Positions 1 to 7,610 of a stretch of 64,000 bases of DNA are shown piece by piece. How positions within the stretch are numbered: position 1 is the stretch's first letter; each line of letters starts with the position of its first letter. The position numbers and the translations under genes are program-made. Location: positions 1 to 64,000 of the forward strand of contig JAIRVR010000012.1 of assembly GCA_031253795.1 (NCBI GenBank). Direction: 5' to 3'. The stretch is from Burkholderiaceae bacterium. GTDB lineage: Bacteria; Pseudomonadota; Gammaproteobacteria; Burkholderiales; Burkholderiaceae_C. Under the pieces are notes generated by a model. That model was not told the origin of the DNA and ran no database searches. It was given only the letters and a program-made list of their open reading frames with translations.

Positions 1-836
1 ACGCCCTCGCGCGCCAGCATCCAGTTGTAGTTGCCGCGCACGGTGTTGATTTCACCGTTGTGGGCCACGTAGCGGTAGGGGTGGGCCAGCGGCCACTCGG
101 GGAAGGTGTTGGTCGAGAAACGCTGGTGCACCAGGCCGATGGCCGAGACGCAGCGCTCATCGGACAGGTCGTTGTAGTACACGCCCACCTGGTCGGCCAG
201 CAGCAGGCCCTTGTAGACCACGGTGCGGCTGCTCATGCTGGGAACGTAGTACTCCTTGCTGTGCTGGAGCTTGAGGTTCTGGATGGCAGCGCTGGCCGTC
301 TTGCGGATCACGTAGAGCTTGCGTTCCAGCGCGTCCTGCACGATCACGTCCGTGCCGCGGCCGATGAAGACCTGGCGCAGGATGGGTTCCTTTTCCTGCA
401 CCGTGGGCGACATGGGCATGTCGCGGTTCACGGGCACGTCGCGCCAGCCCAGCAGCACCTGGCCCTCGGCCTTGATGGCGCGCTCCATTTCCTGCTCGCA
501 GGCCAGGCGGGAGGCATGCTCCTTGGGCAGGAAGATCATGCCCACGCCGTACTCGCCCGCGGGCGGCAGGGCCACGCCCTGCTTGGCCATCTCTTCGCGG
601 TAGAGCTGGTCGGGAATCTGGATCAGGATGCCTGCGCCATCGCCCATGAGCTTGTCGGCGCCCACGGCGCCGCGGTGGTCGATGTTTTCGAGGATCTTGA
701 GCGCGCCCGTGACGATGTCATGGCGCTTGACGCCCTTGATGTGGGCCACGAAGCCGAGGCCGCAGGCATCGTGCTCGTTGCTCTTGGAATACAGACCGTG
801 GTCTTGGAGATGCTTGATCTCGGCAGCCGTCGTCAT
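1..836 (-). CDS. gltB: Glutamate synthase large subunit, N-terminal part (cut by window edge)
   Basis: Glutamate synthase (NADPH) alpha subunit, which makes two glutamates from glutamine and 2-oxoglutarate in the cytoplasm. Only the first 278 codons are present; the gene continues beyond position 1. Translation of the reverse strand from the ATG at 836 gives a short propeptide followed by DACGLGFVAHIKG. Cys25 is the expected N-terminal nucleophile of the class II glutaminase domain after propeptide removal. Further family signatures follow: ENIDHRGAVGAD, GDGAGILIQIPD, HQRFSTNTFPEWPLAHPYR and AHNGEINTVRGN. These leave little doubt about identity. The upstream gap (837–1024) is AT-rich and separates it from a transposase-like gene. 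A gltD partner would lie off the window. Confidence 0.95.
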   Translation of the reverse strand, partial: MTTAAEIKHLQDHGLYSKSNEHDACGLGFVAHIKGVKRHDIVTGALKILENIDHRGAVGADKLMGDGAGILIQIPDQLYREEMAKQGVALPPAGEYGVGMIFLPKEHASRLACEQEMERAIKAEGQVLLGWRDVPVNRDMPMSPTVQEKEPILRQVFIGRGTDVIVQDALERKLYVIRKTASAAIQNLKLQHSKEYYVPSMSSRTVVYKGLLLADQVGVYYNDLSDERCVSAIGLVHQRFSTNTFPEWPLAHPYRYVAHNGEINTVRGNYNWMLAREG

Positions 837-1024
837 GGCGGAATCCTCAAATTTTTCGCAGGGAACGCAAGATTAAGTCAATGCATCAAGCCATGCAATA
901 AATTTATATTGGGGTCAGATTCCAATTAATTCCAAAATAAAAAGATCGGAAATTAATGAGGGACATATTAAAGTCACGCAAACCACGTCCATGGAATCAA
1001 GCACTTGCCTGCTGTCAGTGGCTG
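837..1024. other. AT-rich intergenic segment between gltB and the RAYT-like gene
   Basis: No gene seen. The segment from about 880 to 985 is far richer in A/T than both neighbours. It carries ATTGG-GGTCAGATT-CCAAT (908–926), a short interrupted palindrome followed by a second TTCCAAAAT. I recall a motif of the AATTGGAATCTGACCCC type near Y1/RAYT transposase genes in other proteobacteria (memory, not checked here). It probably belongs to the transposase neighbourhood and must also contain the gltB promoter. A TATAAA-like hexamer lies near 903–908 on the reverse strand, without a convincing -35. Confidence 0.45.
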
Positions 1025-1735
1025 CTAACGCACCACAGTGGTGCCGTCGCCTTGGCGACTCGGGGGTCGGCCCGCACGTTGGCGGGTCACCCGGCGCTCC
1101 GTGCGCTGTTGTAAATCGTCTATGAACCGGGCGTCACCCAGGGCCCAGCCACGCAAGGCCGCCAGGTGGATGCGTTCCAGATCCTCGGCCGGCAGCCCCT
1201 CCTCGACGGCGGCCACATAGGCCGCATCGCGCGCAAAAGGCGTATTGCCCAGGGTCCAGAACACGGCATGCGGATGGATCAGGGGATCGTTGTTCAGGCC
1301 GGCGTTGTGCGCGTAGCTGGACCAGGGCCAGTCGGCCGGGCGCTGGACCAGGTCCGCGCGCATGGGCGCACCATCCATGAAGACCATGGTGGGGATCACC
1401 CAGCTGGCCTGCAGCACCGTGCCCCGGTACCGCCCCTCCCACAGCGTGCCGCTGCGACCGTGGCGATCGTTGAAATAGCGCACGTAGCGGCGCCCCACGG
1501 CCTGCATGAACTTGGGCAGGTCCTCATCCGTGCGCGGTGTGGCCAGCAGATGGAACTGGCTGGGCAACAGCACATAGGCATGGACGGCCAGTTGCCGGGC
1601 CTGGGCCATTTCGCGCAGCAGCTCCAGCATGGTTTCGCGGTCCTGGGCGTCGACGAAGATATCGGCGCCGTTGTTGCCGCGCTGTATCAGGTGGTGCGGC
1701 AAATCCGCGAGAGTGAGTCGGGGCAGGCGGGCCAT
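1025..1735 (-). CDS. REP-associated (RAYT/IS200-like Y1) transposase, degenerate HUH motif
   Basis: 236-residue member of the Y1 transposase fold (Transposase_IS200-like, REP-associated type). Signatures in order are HHLIQRGNNGADIF (residues 14–27), AYVLLPSQFHLLATP (53–67), GRRYVRYFNDRHGRSGTLWEGRY (from 81) and the C-terminal DWPWSSYAHN. In active members the second block normally reads PNHVHLL, the HUH metal ligands. Here the first His is Gln60 (Gln60-Phe61-His62), while the candidate nucleophile Tyr84 remains. No insertion-sequence ends or target duplication were found, so it is a single-copy, domesticated-looking gene. Metal-dependent strand cleavage is probably lost, but I cannot test this. 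Confidence 0.85.
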   Translation of the reverse strand: MARLPRLTLADLPHHLIQRGNNGADIFVDAQDRETMLELLREMAQARQLAVHAYVLLPSQFHLLATPRTDEDLPKFMQAVGRRYVRYFNDRHGRSGTLWEGRYRGTVLQASWVIPTMVFMDGAPMRADLVQRPADWPWSSYAHNAGLNNDPLIHPHAVFWTLGNTPFARDAAYVAAVEEGLPAEDLERIHLAALRGWALGDARFIDDLQQRTERRVTRQRAGRPPSRQGDGTTVVR

Positions 1736-1795
1736 GGAGCGGAAAGCGTGCGTGAAACGGCGATTATGGAGCGCCCTGCCCGCGCCGTGCGCGCA

Positions 1796-2635
1796 TTACA
1801 GGGACAGGCGCGACGACGCCCGAAGCAGCTCGCTGACCCGCTGCGTGGCCGCCAGGAGCCGCGGCAGCAGTTGCTCGCGCATCATTTCGGCACTGTTGCG
1901 ATTGGCCTGCCCGCTGATGTTGAGGGCAGCGACGGTACGTCCCGCGGCGTTTCTGACGGGCGCGGCGATGGAAATCAGGCCTTCGGCCAGTTCCTGGTCC
2001 ACCAGGGCCCAGCCCTGGGCCCGCACCTGCAGGATGCGCTCCAGCAGCCGCGCATCGTCCTGTTCGGTCAGGGCCGTGAACGGGCGCCGTTCGCGCTTGG
2101 CCAGGAGCGCCTGCAGGGAGGCATCGCTTTCACCGGCCAGCAGCACCCGGCCCATGGAGGTCCAGCAGGCCGGCAGGCGCGAGCCCACGCTGAGGTTGGT
2201 GCTCATGATCTTGTGGGTGTGCACGCGCAGCACGTAGACGATTTCATCGCCATCGAGCACGGCGGCCGAGCAGGACTCCTTGACCTCGTCGACCAGGCGC
2301 TCCATCACAGGCTCGGCCAGGTTCCACAGCGGCGTGGAGCTGAGGTAGGCAAAGCCCAGTTCCATGATGCGCGGCGTGAGCTGGAACAGCTTGCCATCGC
2401 TTTTCACATAGCCCAGGGTCTGCAGGGTCAGCAGGATCCGGCGCGCACCGGCCCGCGTCAGCCCGGTGCGCGCGGCCACCTCGCTGAGCGTCTGGGTGGG
2501 TGCCTCGGCACTGAAGGAGCGGATCACGCCCAGGCCCCTCGCAAACGATTGCACGTAGCTGTCGCCCGGGCGTGGCGCACCGCCCTCCTCGGGTATCTCA
2601 CCTGTGGAAATTACGGAAGCGGCGTTTGGAGTCAT
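1796..2635 (-). CDS. IclR-family transcriptional regulator of the adjacent pca genes (PcaR/PcaU/PobR type)
   Basis: 279-residue IclR-family regulator. A winged helix-turn-helix lies at about residues 30–95 (SYVQSFARGLGVIRSF, then TLSEVAARTGLTRAGARRILLTLQTLGYV). The effector-binding IclR domain follows (ETAVLDGD-like segment, LPACWTSMGRVLLA, GWALVDQELAEGLISIAAPV). An alternative start at 2689 would place the coding region across the operator, so I chose the ATG at 2635. It is divergent from pcaIJF, and family members PcaR/PcaU/PobR control beta-ketoadipate and 4-hydroxybenzoate genes in response to pathway intermediates. Control of pcaIJ is inferred from the position and the operator at 2655–2679; the effector (3-oxoadipate or another) cannot be read from sequence. 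Confidence 0.88.
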   Translation of the reverse strand: MTPNAASVISTGEIPEEGGAPRPGDSYVQSFARGLGVIRSFSAEAPTQTLSEVAARTGLTRAGARRILLTLQTLGYVKSDGKLFQLTPRIMELGFAYLSSTPLWNLAEPVMERLVDEVKESCSAAVLDGDEIVYVLRVHTHKIMSTNLSVGSRLPACWTSMGRVLLAGESDASLQALLAKRERRPFTALTEQDDARLLERILQVRAQGWALVDQELAEGLISIAAPVRNAAGRTVAALNISGQANRNSAEMMREQLLPRLLAATQRVSELLRASSRLSL

Positions 2636-2654
2636 GGGCCTATAATTCTTTCTG

Positions 2655-2679
2655 CGAACTTTTGTTCTATATACGAACA
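2655..2679. promoter_or_regulatory. Three-element IclR-type (PcaU/PobR-like) operator
   Basis: TGTTC-TATATAC-GAACA (2663–2679) is an inverted repeat. A further CGAAC (2655–2659) repeats the right half-site CGAAC (2674–2678) at a 19-base offset. A palindrome plus one direct half-site is the arrangement described for PcaU and PobR operators in Acinetobacter. It sits between the divergent regulator (start 2635) and pcaI (start 2840). TATAAT at 2641–2646 on the plus strand could be a -10, but no matching -35 was found. Confidence 0.65.
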
Positions 2680-2741
2680 TTTTAGCCATCTCTCACGCCA
2701 CGCGCCACCCGCAGCCTTCGAAGCGGAGCGACAGGGCCAGG

Positions 2742-2811
2742 GACAGCAAGCAAGGGCACCCCGTGGCGCGGCTGCCGCCTTCCGCAAGGGAAGGCGCGAA
2801 GCGGCTCGGAG
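2742..2811 (-). repeat. GC-rich dispersed intergenic repeat, copy A
   Basis: Read on the minus strand, this segment runs CCCTCCGAGCCGCTTCGCGC, CTTCCCTTGCGGAAGG, CGGCAGCCGCGCC, GGGGTGCCCTTGC. The order of blocks (CC-GAGCCGCT-GCG, CTTCCC, G-CGGC-GCC, GCCC-TTGC) matches copies at 7410, 10115 and 37481. It contains the hairpin CCTTCCgcaaGGGAAGG. It lies in the pca regulatory gap, between operator and pcaI start. Confidence 0.5.
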
Positions 2812-2839
2812 GGTCCATTTCAAGCATGGAGACAGCAAA

Positions 2840-3541
2840 GTGATCAACAAAATCACCGACACCATCGCCGAGGCGTTGTCGGGCGTGAAGGACGGTTCCA
2901 CCGTTCTCATCGGGGGCTTCGGCACCTCGGGCAATCCCACCGAACTCATCGACGGCCTGATCGCACAGGGCGCGCGCGAACTGACCGTGGTCAACAACAA
3001 TGCCGGCAACGGGGACCTGGGCCTCGCCGCCCTGCTCAAGAGCGGCCAGGTGCGCAAGATCATCTGCAGCTTTCCCCGCCAGGTGGACAGCTGGGTGTTC
3101 GACGAGCTGTACCGCAGCGGCAAGATCGAGCTGGAACTGGTGCCCCAGGGCAATCTGGCCGAGCGCCTGCGCGCCGCCGGCGCCGGCGTGGGCGGCTTCT
3201 TCTGCCCCACGGCCTATGGCACGGAGCTGGCCCGGGGCAAGGAAACCCGCGAGATCAACGGCAAGCACTATGTGCTGGAGTACCCCATCCACGGTGACGT
3301 GGCCCTGATCAAGGCCGAAAAGGGCGACCGCTGGGGCAATCTGACCTACCGCATGTCGGCACGCAACTTCGGCCCCGTGATGGCCACGGCCGCCAAGCAC
3401 ACCATCGCCACCGTGCACGAGATCGTGGAACTGGGCGCACTGGACCCCGAGGCCGTGGTCACCCCCGGCATCTATGTGAGCCAGATCGTGAAGATCGACC
3501 GCGTGGCCACCCAGGCCGGCGGCTTCAAGAAAACGGCATGA
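2840..3541 (+). CDS. pcaI: 3-oxoadipate CoA-transferase subunit A
   Basis: Alpha subunit of beta-ketoadipate:succinyl-CoA transferase, which activates 3-oxoadipate to 3-oxoadipyl-CoA in the final steps of protocatechuate/catechol degradation. 233 residues, normal for family I CoA-transferase A subunits. Motifs are VLIGGFGTSGNPTELI near the N-terminus, NNNAGNGDLGLAALL, and a C-terminal VVTPGIYVSQIV. The start is a GTG at 2840 with GGAGA at 2828–2832; the reading frame stays open far upstream, but that part has no family similarity. Its TGA overlaps the pcaJ ATG by four bases, consistent with translational coupling and 1:1 subunits. Confidence 0.95.
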   Translation: MINKITDTIAEALSGVKDGSTVLIGGFGTSGNPTELIDGLIAQGARELTVVNNNAGNGDLGLAALLKSGQVRKIICSFPRQVDSWVFDELYRSGKIELELVPQGNLAERLRAAGAGVGGFFCPTAYGTELARGKETREINGKHYVLEYPIHGDVALIKAEKGDRWGNLTYRMSARNFGPVMATAAKHTIATVHEIVELGALDPEAVVTPGIYVSQIVKIDRVATQAGGFKKTA

Positions 3542-4224
3542 GCGCCGCCAACGCCGAAAGCATTAGCATGAGCAGCTACCAGAAACGCAGCAAGCAAGAG
3601 CTGGCCCGCCGCGTGGCCGAGGACATCTTCGACGGCGCCTACGTCAACCTGGGCATCGGCATGCCCACCCAGGTGGCCAACCACATCCCCGCCGGCCGCG
3701 AGGTCATCCTGCAAAGCGAGAACGGCATCCTGGGCATGGGCCCGGCGCCCGCCGAAGGCCAGGAGGACTACGACCTGACCAATGCCGGCAAGCAGCCCGT
3801 GACCCTGTTGCCGGGCGGCTGCTATTTCCACCATGCCGACAGCTTCGCCATGATGCGCGGCGGCCATCTGGACATCTGTGTGCTGGGAGCCTTCCAGGTC
3901 TCGGCCACGGGTGACCTGGCCAACTGGAGCACGGGTGAGGCCGGCGCCATTCCCGCCGTGGGCGGCGCCATGGACCTGGCGGTGGGCGCGCGCCAGACCT
4001 GGGTGATGATGGACCTGCTGACCAAGTCCGGCGAATGCAAGGTCGTGCAGGACTGCAGCTACCCGCTCACGGGCCTGTCCTGCGTCAAGCGCATCTACAC
4101 CGATCTGTGCACGCTGGAATGCACGCCGGAAGGCCTGCGCCTGATCGACACCGTGGCGGGCCTGTCCCATGCCGAACTGCAGACCATCGTCGGCCTGACC
4201 ATCCTGCCGGCCACCGCGGCCTGA
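3538..4224 (+). CDS. pcaJ: 3-oxoadipate CoA-transferase subunit B
   Basis: Beta subunit of 3-oxoadipate CoA-transferase, 228 residues. The SENGILG motif holds the catalytic glutamate (Glu61) that forms the enzyme-CoA thioester in this family. Also seen are VNLGIGMPT near the N-terminus and a glycine-rich GGAMDLAVGARQTWV segment. The ATG overlaps the pcaI stop. The first ten residues look like an extension; Met11 could be an alternative start, but the ATGA overlap favours 3538. It is followed after 72 bases by pcaF. Confidence 0.95.
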   Translation: MSAANAESISMSSYQKRSKQELARRVAEDIFDGAYVNLGIGMPTQVANHIPAGREVILQSENGILGMGPAPAEGQEDYDLTNAGKQPVTLLPGGCYFHHADSFAMMRGGHLDICVLGAFQVSATGDLANWSTGEAGAIPAVGGAMDLAVGARQTWVMMDLLTKSGECKVVQDCSYPLTGLSCVKRIYTDLCTLECTPEGLRLIDTVAGLSHAELQTIVGLTILPATAA

Positions 4225-4296
4225 TCCCTTCGACCACATCCCAGGCGCGCTGCGGTGCGCCATGGCATACCTTCATTACTTCCCTCAGGAGACACC

Positions 4297-5508
4297 ATGA
4301 GCCAGTCCAACCAGGCCTTCATCTGCGACGCCATCCGCACCCCGTTCGGCCGCTACGGCGGCGCCCTGTCCTCGGTGCGCACCGATGACCTCGGCGCCCT
4401 GCCCATCAAGGCGCTGATGGAGCGCAACCCCGGCGTGGACTGGGCTGCCGTGGCCGATGTGCTGTATGGCTGCGCCAACCAGGCTGGCGAAGACAACCGC
4501 AACGTGGCACGCATGTCGGCCCTGCTGGCCGGCCTGCCCATCGATGTCCCGGGTGCCACCATCAACCGCCTGTGCGGCTCGGGCCTGGATGCCGTGGGCA
4601 CGGCGGCGCGCGCCATCAAGTCGGGCGAAGCGCGCCTGATGATCGCGGGCGGTGTGGAAAGCATGAGCCGCGCGCCCTTCGTCATGCCCAAGGCCGAAAG
4701 CGCCTTCAGCCGCAGCAACGCCGTCTATGACACCACCATCGGCTGGCGCTTCGTCAACAAGCTGATGAAGCAGCAGTATGGCGTGGACTCCATGCCCGAG
4801 ACGGCCGAGAACGTGGCAGACGACTTCAGGATCGAGCGCGAGGCCCAGGACCGCATGGCCCTGGCCAGCCAGCAAAAGGCCGCCGCCGCCATCGCGGCCG
4901 GCTACCTGGCCAAGGAAATCGTGGCCGTGACCCTGGCCCAGAAGAAGGGCGACCCCATCGTGGTCAGCCAGGACGAACACCCTCGCGCCACCACCATCGA
5001 GTCGCTGGCCAAGCTCAAGGGCGTGGTGCGTCCTGACGGTACCGTCACCGCCGGCAATGCCAGCGGCGTCAATGACGGCGCCTGCGCGCTGCTGCTGGCC
5101 AATGAAGAAGCGGCCAAGCAATACAACCTGGTGCCCCGTTCCCGTGTGGTCGGCATGGCCGTGGCCGGCGTGGCCCCGCGCATCATGGGCTTCGGCCCCG
5201 CGCCCGCCGTGCGCAAGGTGCTGGCCCTGACCGGCCTGACGCTGGACCAGATGGACGTGATCGAGCTGAACGAAGCCTTTGCCGCGCAAGGCCTGGCCGT
5301 GCTGCGTGACCTGGGCATCGCCGACGATGACCGCCGCGTCAACCAGTGGGGCGGAGCCATCGCCCTGGGCCATCCGCTGGGCGCCTCCGGCGCGCGCCTG
5401 GCCACCACGGCCGTCAACCAGCTGCACACCCTGGGTGGCCGCTATGCGCTGTGCACCATGTGCATCGGCGTGGGCCAGGGCATTGCCGTGATCCTCGAAA
5501 AGGTCTGA
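4297..5508 (+). CDS. pcaF: 3-oxoadipyl-CoA thiolase
   Basis: Thiolase that cleaves 3-oxoadipyl-CoA with CoA into succinyl-CoA and acetyl-CoA, the last step of the beta-ketoadipate pathway. 403 residues. The three catalytic elements are visible: NRLCGSGLDAVG with Cys93, GHPLGASGAR (His) and CTMCIGVGQG (second Cys). Both FICDAIRTPFGRYGG and ESMSRAPFVM are typical of PcaF/PaaJ thiolases. Start at the ATG with AGGAGA at 4287–4292; an upstream in-frame ATG at 4255 lacks such a site. Linked to pcaIJ, which argues for PcaF rather than the phenylacetate paralogue. Confidence 0.94.
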   Translation: MSQSNQAFICDAIRTPFGRYGGALSSVRTDDLGALPIKALMERNPGVDWAAVADVLYGCANQAGEDNRNVARMSALLAGLPIDVPGATINRLCGSGLDAVGTAARAIKSGEARLMIAGGVESMSRAPFVMPKAESAFSRSNAVYDTTIGWRFVNKLMKQQYGVDSMPETAENVADDFRIEREAQDRMALASQQKAAAAIAAGYLAKEIVAVTLAQKKGDPIVVSQDEHPRATTIESLAKLKGVVRPDGTVTAGNASGVNDGACALLLANEEAAKQYNLVPRSRVVGMAVAGVAPRIMGFGPAPAVRKVLALTGLTLDQMDVIELNEAFAAQGLAVLRDLGIADDDRRVNQWGGAIALGHPLGASGARLATTAVNQLHTLGGRYALCTMCIGVGQGIAVILEKV

Positions 5509-5515
5509 GCGCGTC

Positions 5516-6256
5516 ATGAGCAACGTGGAACACACAACGCCGGTCACCGTGGTCAGCGGCGCCAGCAACGGCATCGGCCGTGCCATCGCCGAGGCCCTGC
5601 TGGCCCAGGGCCGCGCCGTGGTCAACCTGGACTACGTGCTGCCTGATTGGAGCCATCCGCTGCTGGTGAGCTACCAGGCCGATCTGACCAGCGAGCCGGC
5701 CACGGCCGACGCGGCGGCACGCATCGCCGCCGCCCACAACGTGGTGGCTCTGGTCAACAACGCGGGCGCCACGCGCCCCGGCACCATCGACAACGCCACC
5801 AGCGCCCAGCTCGACGACGTGGTGGGACTGCATCTGCGCGCCCCCATGCTGCTGGTGCAGGCCTTCCTGCCCACGCTGCGCGCCTGCGGCGAAGGCCGGA
5901 TCGTGAACATGTCTTCGCGCGCCGCCCTGGGCAAGCCCGACCGCATCGTCTACTCGGCGACCAAGGCCGGCCTGATCGGCCTGACACGCACCCTGGCCAT
6001 GGAACTGGGCCGCGACCGCATCACGGTCAACGCCCTGGGCCCGGGCCCCATTGCCACCGAGCTGTTCACCAAGAGCAACCCCGAGGGCGCGCCCCAGACC
6101 CAGCGCATCCTGGCCAGCATCGCCGTGGGCCGCATGGGCACACCCGAGGACGTGGCGCGCGCCGCCCTGTTCTTCCTCTCGCCCGACAACGGCTTCGTCA
6201 CGGGACAGGTGCTCTACATCTGCGGTGGAACCACCCTGGGCGTGGCCCCCGTCTGA
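5516..6256 (+). CDS. Short-chain dehydrogenase/reductase, likely NAD-dependent
   Basis: Classical SDR of 246 residues. It has the cofactor motif SGASNGIG (14–21), NNAG (81–84), Ser133/134 and catalytic Tyr146-x3-Lys150 (YSATK). Asp39 at the end of the second beta strand suggests NAD rather than NADP. It begins seven bases after the pcaF stop and precedes a Bug solute receptor, so it is probably co-transcribed with pcaIJF. The substrate cannot be read from sequence; a hydroxy-acid or hydroxyacyl-CoA feeding the beta-ketoadipate route is a guess from context. Confidence 0.85.
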   Translation: MSNVEHTTPVTVVSGASNGIGRAIAEALLAQGRAVVNLDYVLPDWSHPLLVSYQADLTSEPATADAAARIAAAHNVVALVNNAGATRPGTIDNATSAQLDDVVGLHLRAPMLLVQAFLPTLRACGEGRIVNMSSRAALGKPDRIVYSATKAGLIGLTRTLAMELGRDRITVNALGPGPIATELFTKSNPEGAPQTQRILASIAVGRMGTPEDVARAALFFLSPDNGFVTGQVLYICGGTTLGVAPV

Positions 6257-6302
6257 CCACCCGCCTTCACCGGCACGACCGCCTTCAAGAAGAACCACTG
6301 GA

Positions 6303-6366
6303 AGCGCCCGCCGCCATGGCGGGCGCTACACAGGGCATTGCCCTGGCCGGGCATGCGCGCCCGGCC
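6303..6366 (+). promoter_or_regulatory. Three consecutive intergenic hairpins before the Bug receptor gene
   Basis: In the 141-base gap between SDR and receptor gene three perfect stems follow one another: AGCGCCCGCC/GGCGGGCGCT (6303–6327), CAGGGC/GCCCTG (6331–6345) and GGCCGGGC/GCCCGGCC (6345–6366). None has a U-tract, so they are not ordinary terminators. mRNA-stabilising or 3'-end-protecting stems that allow uneven expression within the operon are an inference. Confidence 0.6.
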
Positions 6367-6397
6367 TGCCACCTTATTGCCGCATCAGGAGACCTCG

Positions 6398-7405
6398 ATG
6401 TTCAACCCCTCTTTCCGCATTTCCCGTCGCCGTGGCCTGCAGGCACTGGCTGCCGCCTCCCTGGCCGGCCTCGGCACCCTGTCCGGCACGGCCGCCCTGG
6501 CCCAGGACAATTTCCCCAGCAAGCCCATCACCATCCTCGTGCCCTTCGCGGCCGGCGGCACGACCGACATCCTGGCACGCATCGTCAGCCAGGCTCTGCA
6601 GCAGGAGCTGGGCCAGACCGTGATCGTGGACAACAAGCCCGGCGCAGGCGGCAACATCGGTGCCGTGGCTGCAGCGCGCGCGCCGGCTGACGGCTACACG
6701 CTGTTCATGGGTACCGTGGGCACGCACGCCATCAATGCCGCGCTCTACAGCAAGCCCGGCTTCGACCCCATCAAGGACTTCGCTCCGCTGACCCGAGTGG
6801 CCAACGTGCCCAACCTGCTGGTGGCCCACCCCAGCCAGCCGTTCAAGACGGTCAAGGAAATGATTGCCTATGCACGCGCCAACCCGGGCAAGCTGAACTA
6901 CGGCTCCTCCGGCAGCGGCAGTTCCATCCACCTGTCGGGTGAGCTGTTCCGCTCCATGACGGGCCTGGACATGGTGCATGTGCCCTACAAGGGCAGCGCT
7001 CCGGCCATCACCGACCTGCTGGGCAACCAGATCGCCATCATGTTCGACAACATGCCTTCGGCCATCCAGCACGTGCGCTCGGGCAAGCTGCGCCCCATTG
7101 CCGTGACAACGGCCAAGCGCTCGCCCGAACTGCCCGATGTGCCCACCATCGCCGAATCCGGCGTGCCCGGCTACGAGGCCACCTCGTGGTTCGGCCTGTG
7201 GACCCAGGCCAAGACCCCGGCCCCCATCCAGCAGCGCCTGTACACGGCCATCGCCAAGGTGCTCAAGGACCCGGCCGTGATCAAGAAGATCAACGACCAG
7301 GGCGGCGACGTCGTGATCGACACCCCGGCCGAATTCCTCACTTACATCAAGTCCGAATCGGCCAAGTGGAGCAAGGTGGTCAAGGACTCCGGCGCGCAGG
7401 TCTGA
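6398..7405 (+). CDS. Bug-family (tripartite tricarboxylate) periplasmic solute-binding protein
   Basis: 335-residue periplasmic receptor of the Bug/TctC family, which bind carboxylates or small aromatics and are greatly expanded in Burkholderiales. The N-terminus has SRRRGLQALAAASLAG, a twin-arginine-like or Sec signal, with likely cleavage after ALA near residue 35. The hallmark KPITILVPFAAGGTTDILAR follows immediately, then GNIGAVAAARAPADGYTLF and MVHVPYKGSAPAITDLLG. Start at the ATG with AGGAGA at 6387–6392. No TctA/TctB membrane genes are adjacent, as is common for orphan Bug proteins. Position after pcaIJF suggests an aromatic or dicarboxylate ligand, but this is inference. Confidence 0.9.
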   Translation: MFNPSFRISRRRGLQALAAASLAGLGTLSGTAALAQDNFPSKPITILVPFAAGGTTDILARIVSQALQQELGQTVIVDNKPGAGGNIGAVAAARAPADGYTLFMGTVGTHAINAALYSKPGFDPIKDFAPLTRVANVPNLLVAHPSQPFKTVKEMIAYARANPGKLNYGSSGSGSSIHLSGELFRSMTGLDMVHVPYKGSAPAITDLLGNQIAIMFDNMPSAIQHVRSGKLRPIAVTTAKRSPELPDVPTIAESGVPGYEATSWFGLWTQAKTPAPIQQRLYTAIAKVLKDPAVIKKINDQGGDVVIDTPAEFLTYIKSESAKWSKVVKDSGAQV

Positions 7406-7409
7406 CGCT

Positions 7410-7500
7410 CCCCCCTGAGCCGCTGCGCGGCTTCCCCCCGGGGGGACGGCGCCATCGGCTAGGCGCCCCCGCCGCAAGGCGGCTCTTGCCCGGCGCCTCT
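7410..7500 (+). repeat. GC-rich dispersed intergenic repeat, copy B
   Basis: Starts directly after the receptor stop codon. Blocks: CCCCCTGAGCCGCTGCGCGG, CTTCCCCCCGGGGGGACG, GCGCC, TAGGCGCCCCCGCC, TTGCCCGGCGCCTC. It contains GCCGC-tgc-GCGGC (7419–7431) and the palindrome CCCCCCGGGGGG (7434–7445). It resembles, block by block, the reverse strand of 10115–10204 and 2742–2811 and the start of 37481–37530. Between its end and the terminator, a nested stem GTCCCA…CTGTGC/GCACAG…TGGGAC lies at 7518–7554. Confidence 0.6.
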
Positions 7501-7564
7501 GATCTTGGGCAGTGCCGGTCCCAAGCGCTGTGCAGCAGAGCACAGGTGTGGGACTTGGGGAATA

Positions 7565-7594
7565 AAAAAGAGCTGCCTTCGGGCAGCTCTTTTT
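7565..7594. terminator. Bidirectional rho-independent terminator
   Basis: AAAAAGAGCTGCC-TTCG-GGCAGCTCTTTTT: a 13-base perfect stem with a UUCG tetraloop, an A-run on one side and a T-run on the other. It serves the pca–Bug operon on the plus strand and the His-rich protein gene converging on the minus strand. Confidence 0.93.
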
Positions 7595-7610
7595 GCATTG
7601 GAATGCGGGG

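Noticed and set aside
1166-2839. Upstream extension of the pcaI frame to 791 residues
   Set aside because: The added part crosses the IclR gene, the operator and a repeat; similarity to CoA-transferase begins only at the GTG at 2840, which has a Shine-Dalgarno.
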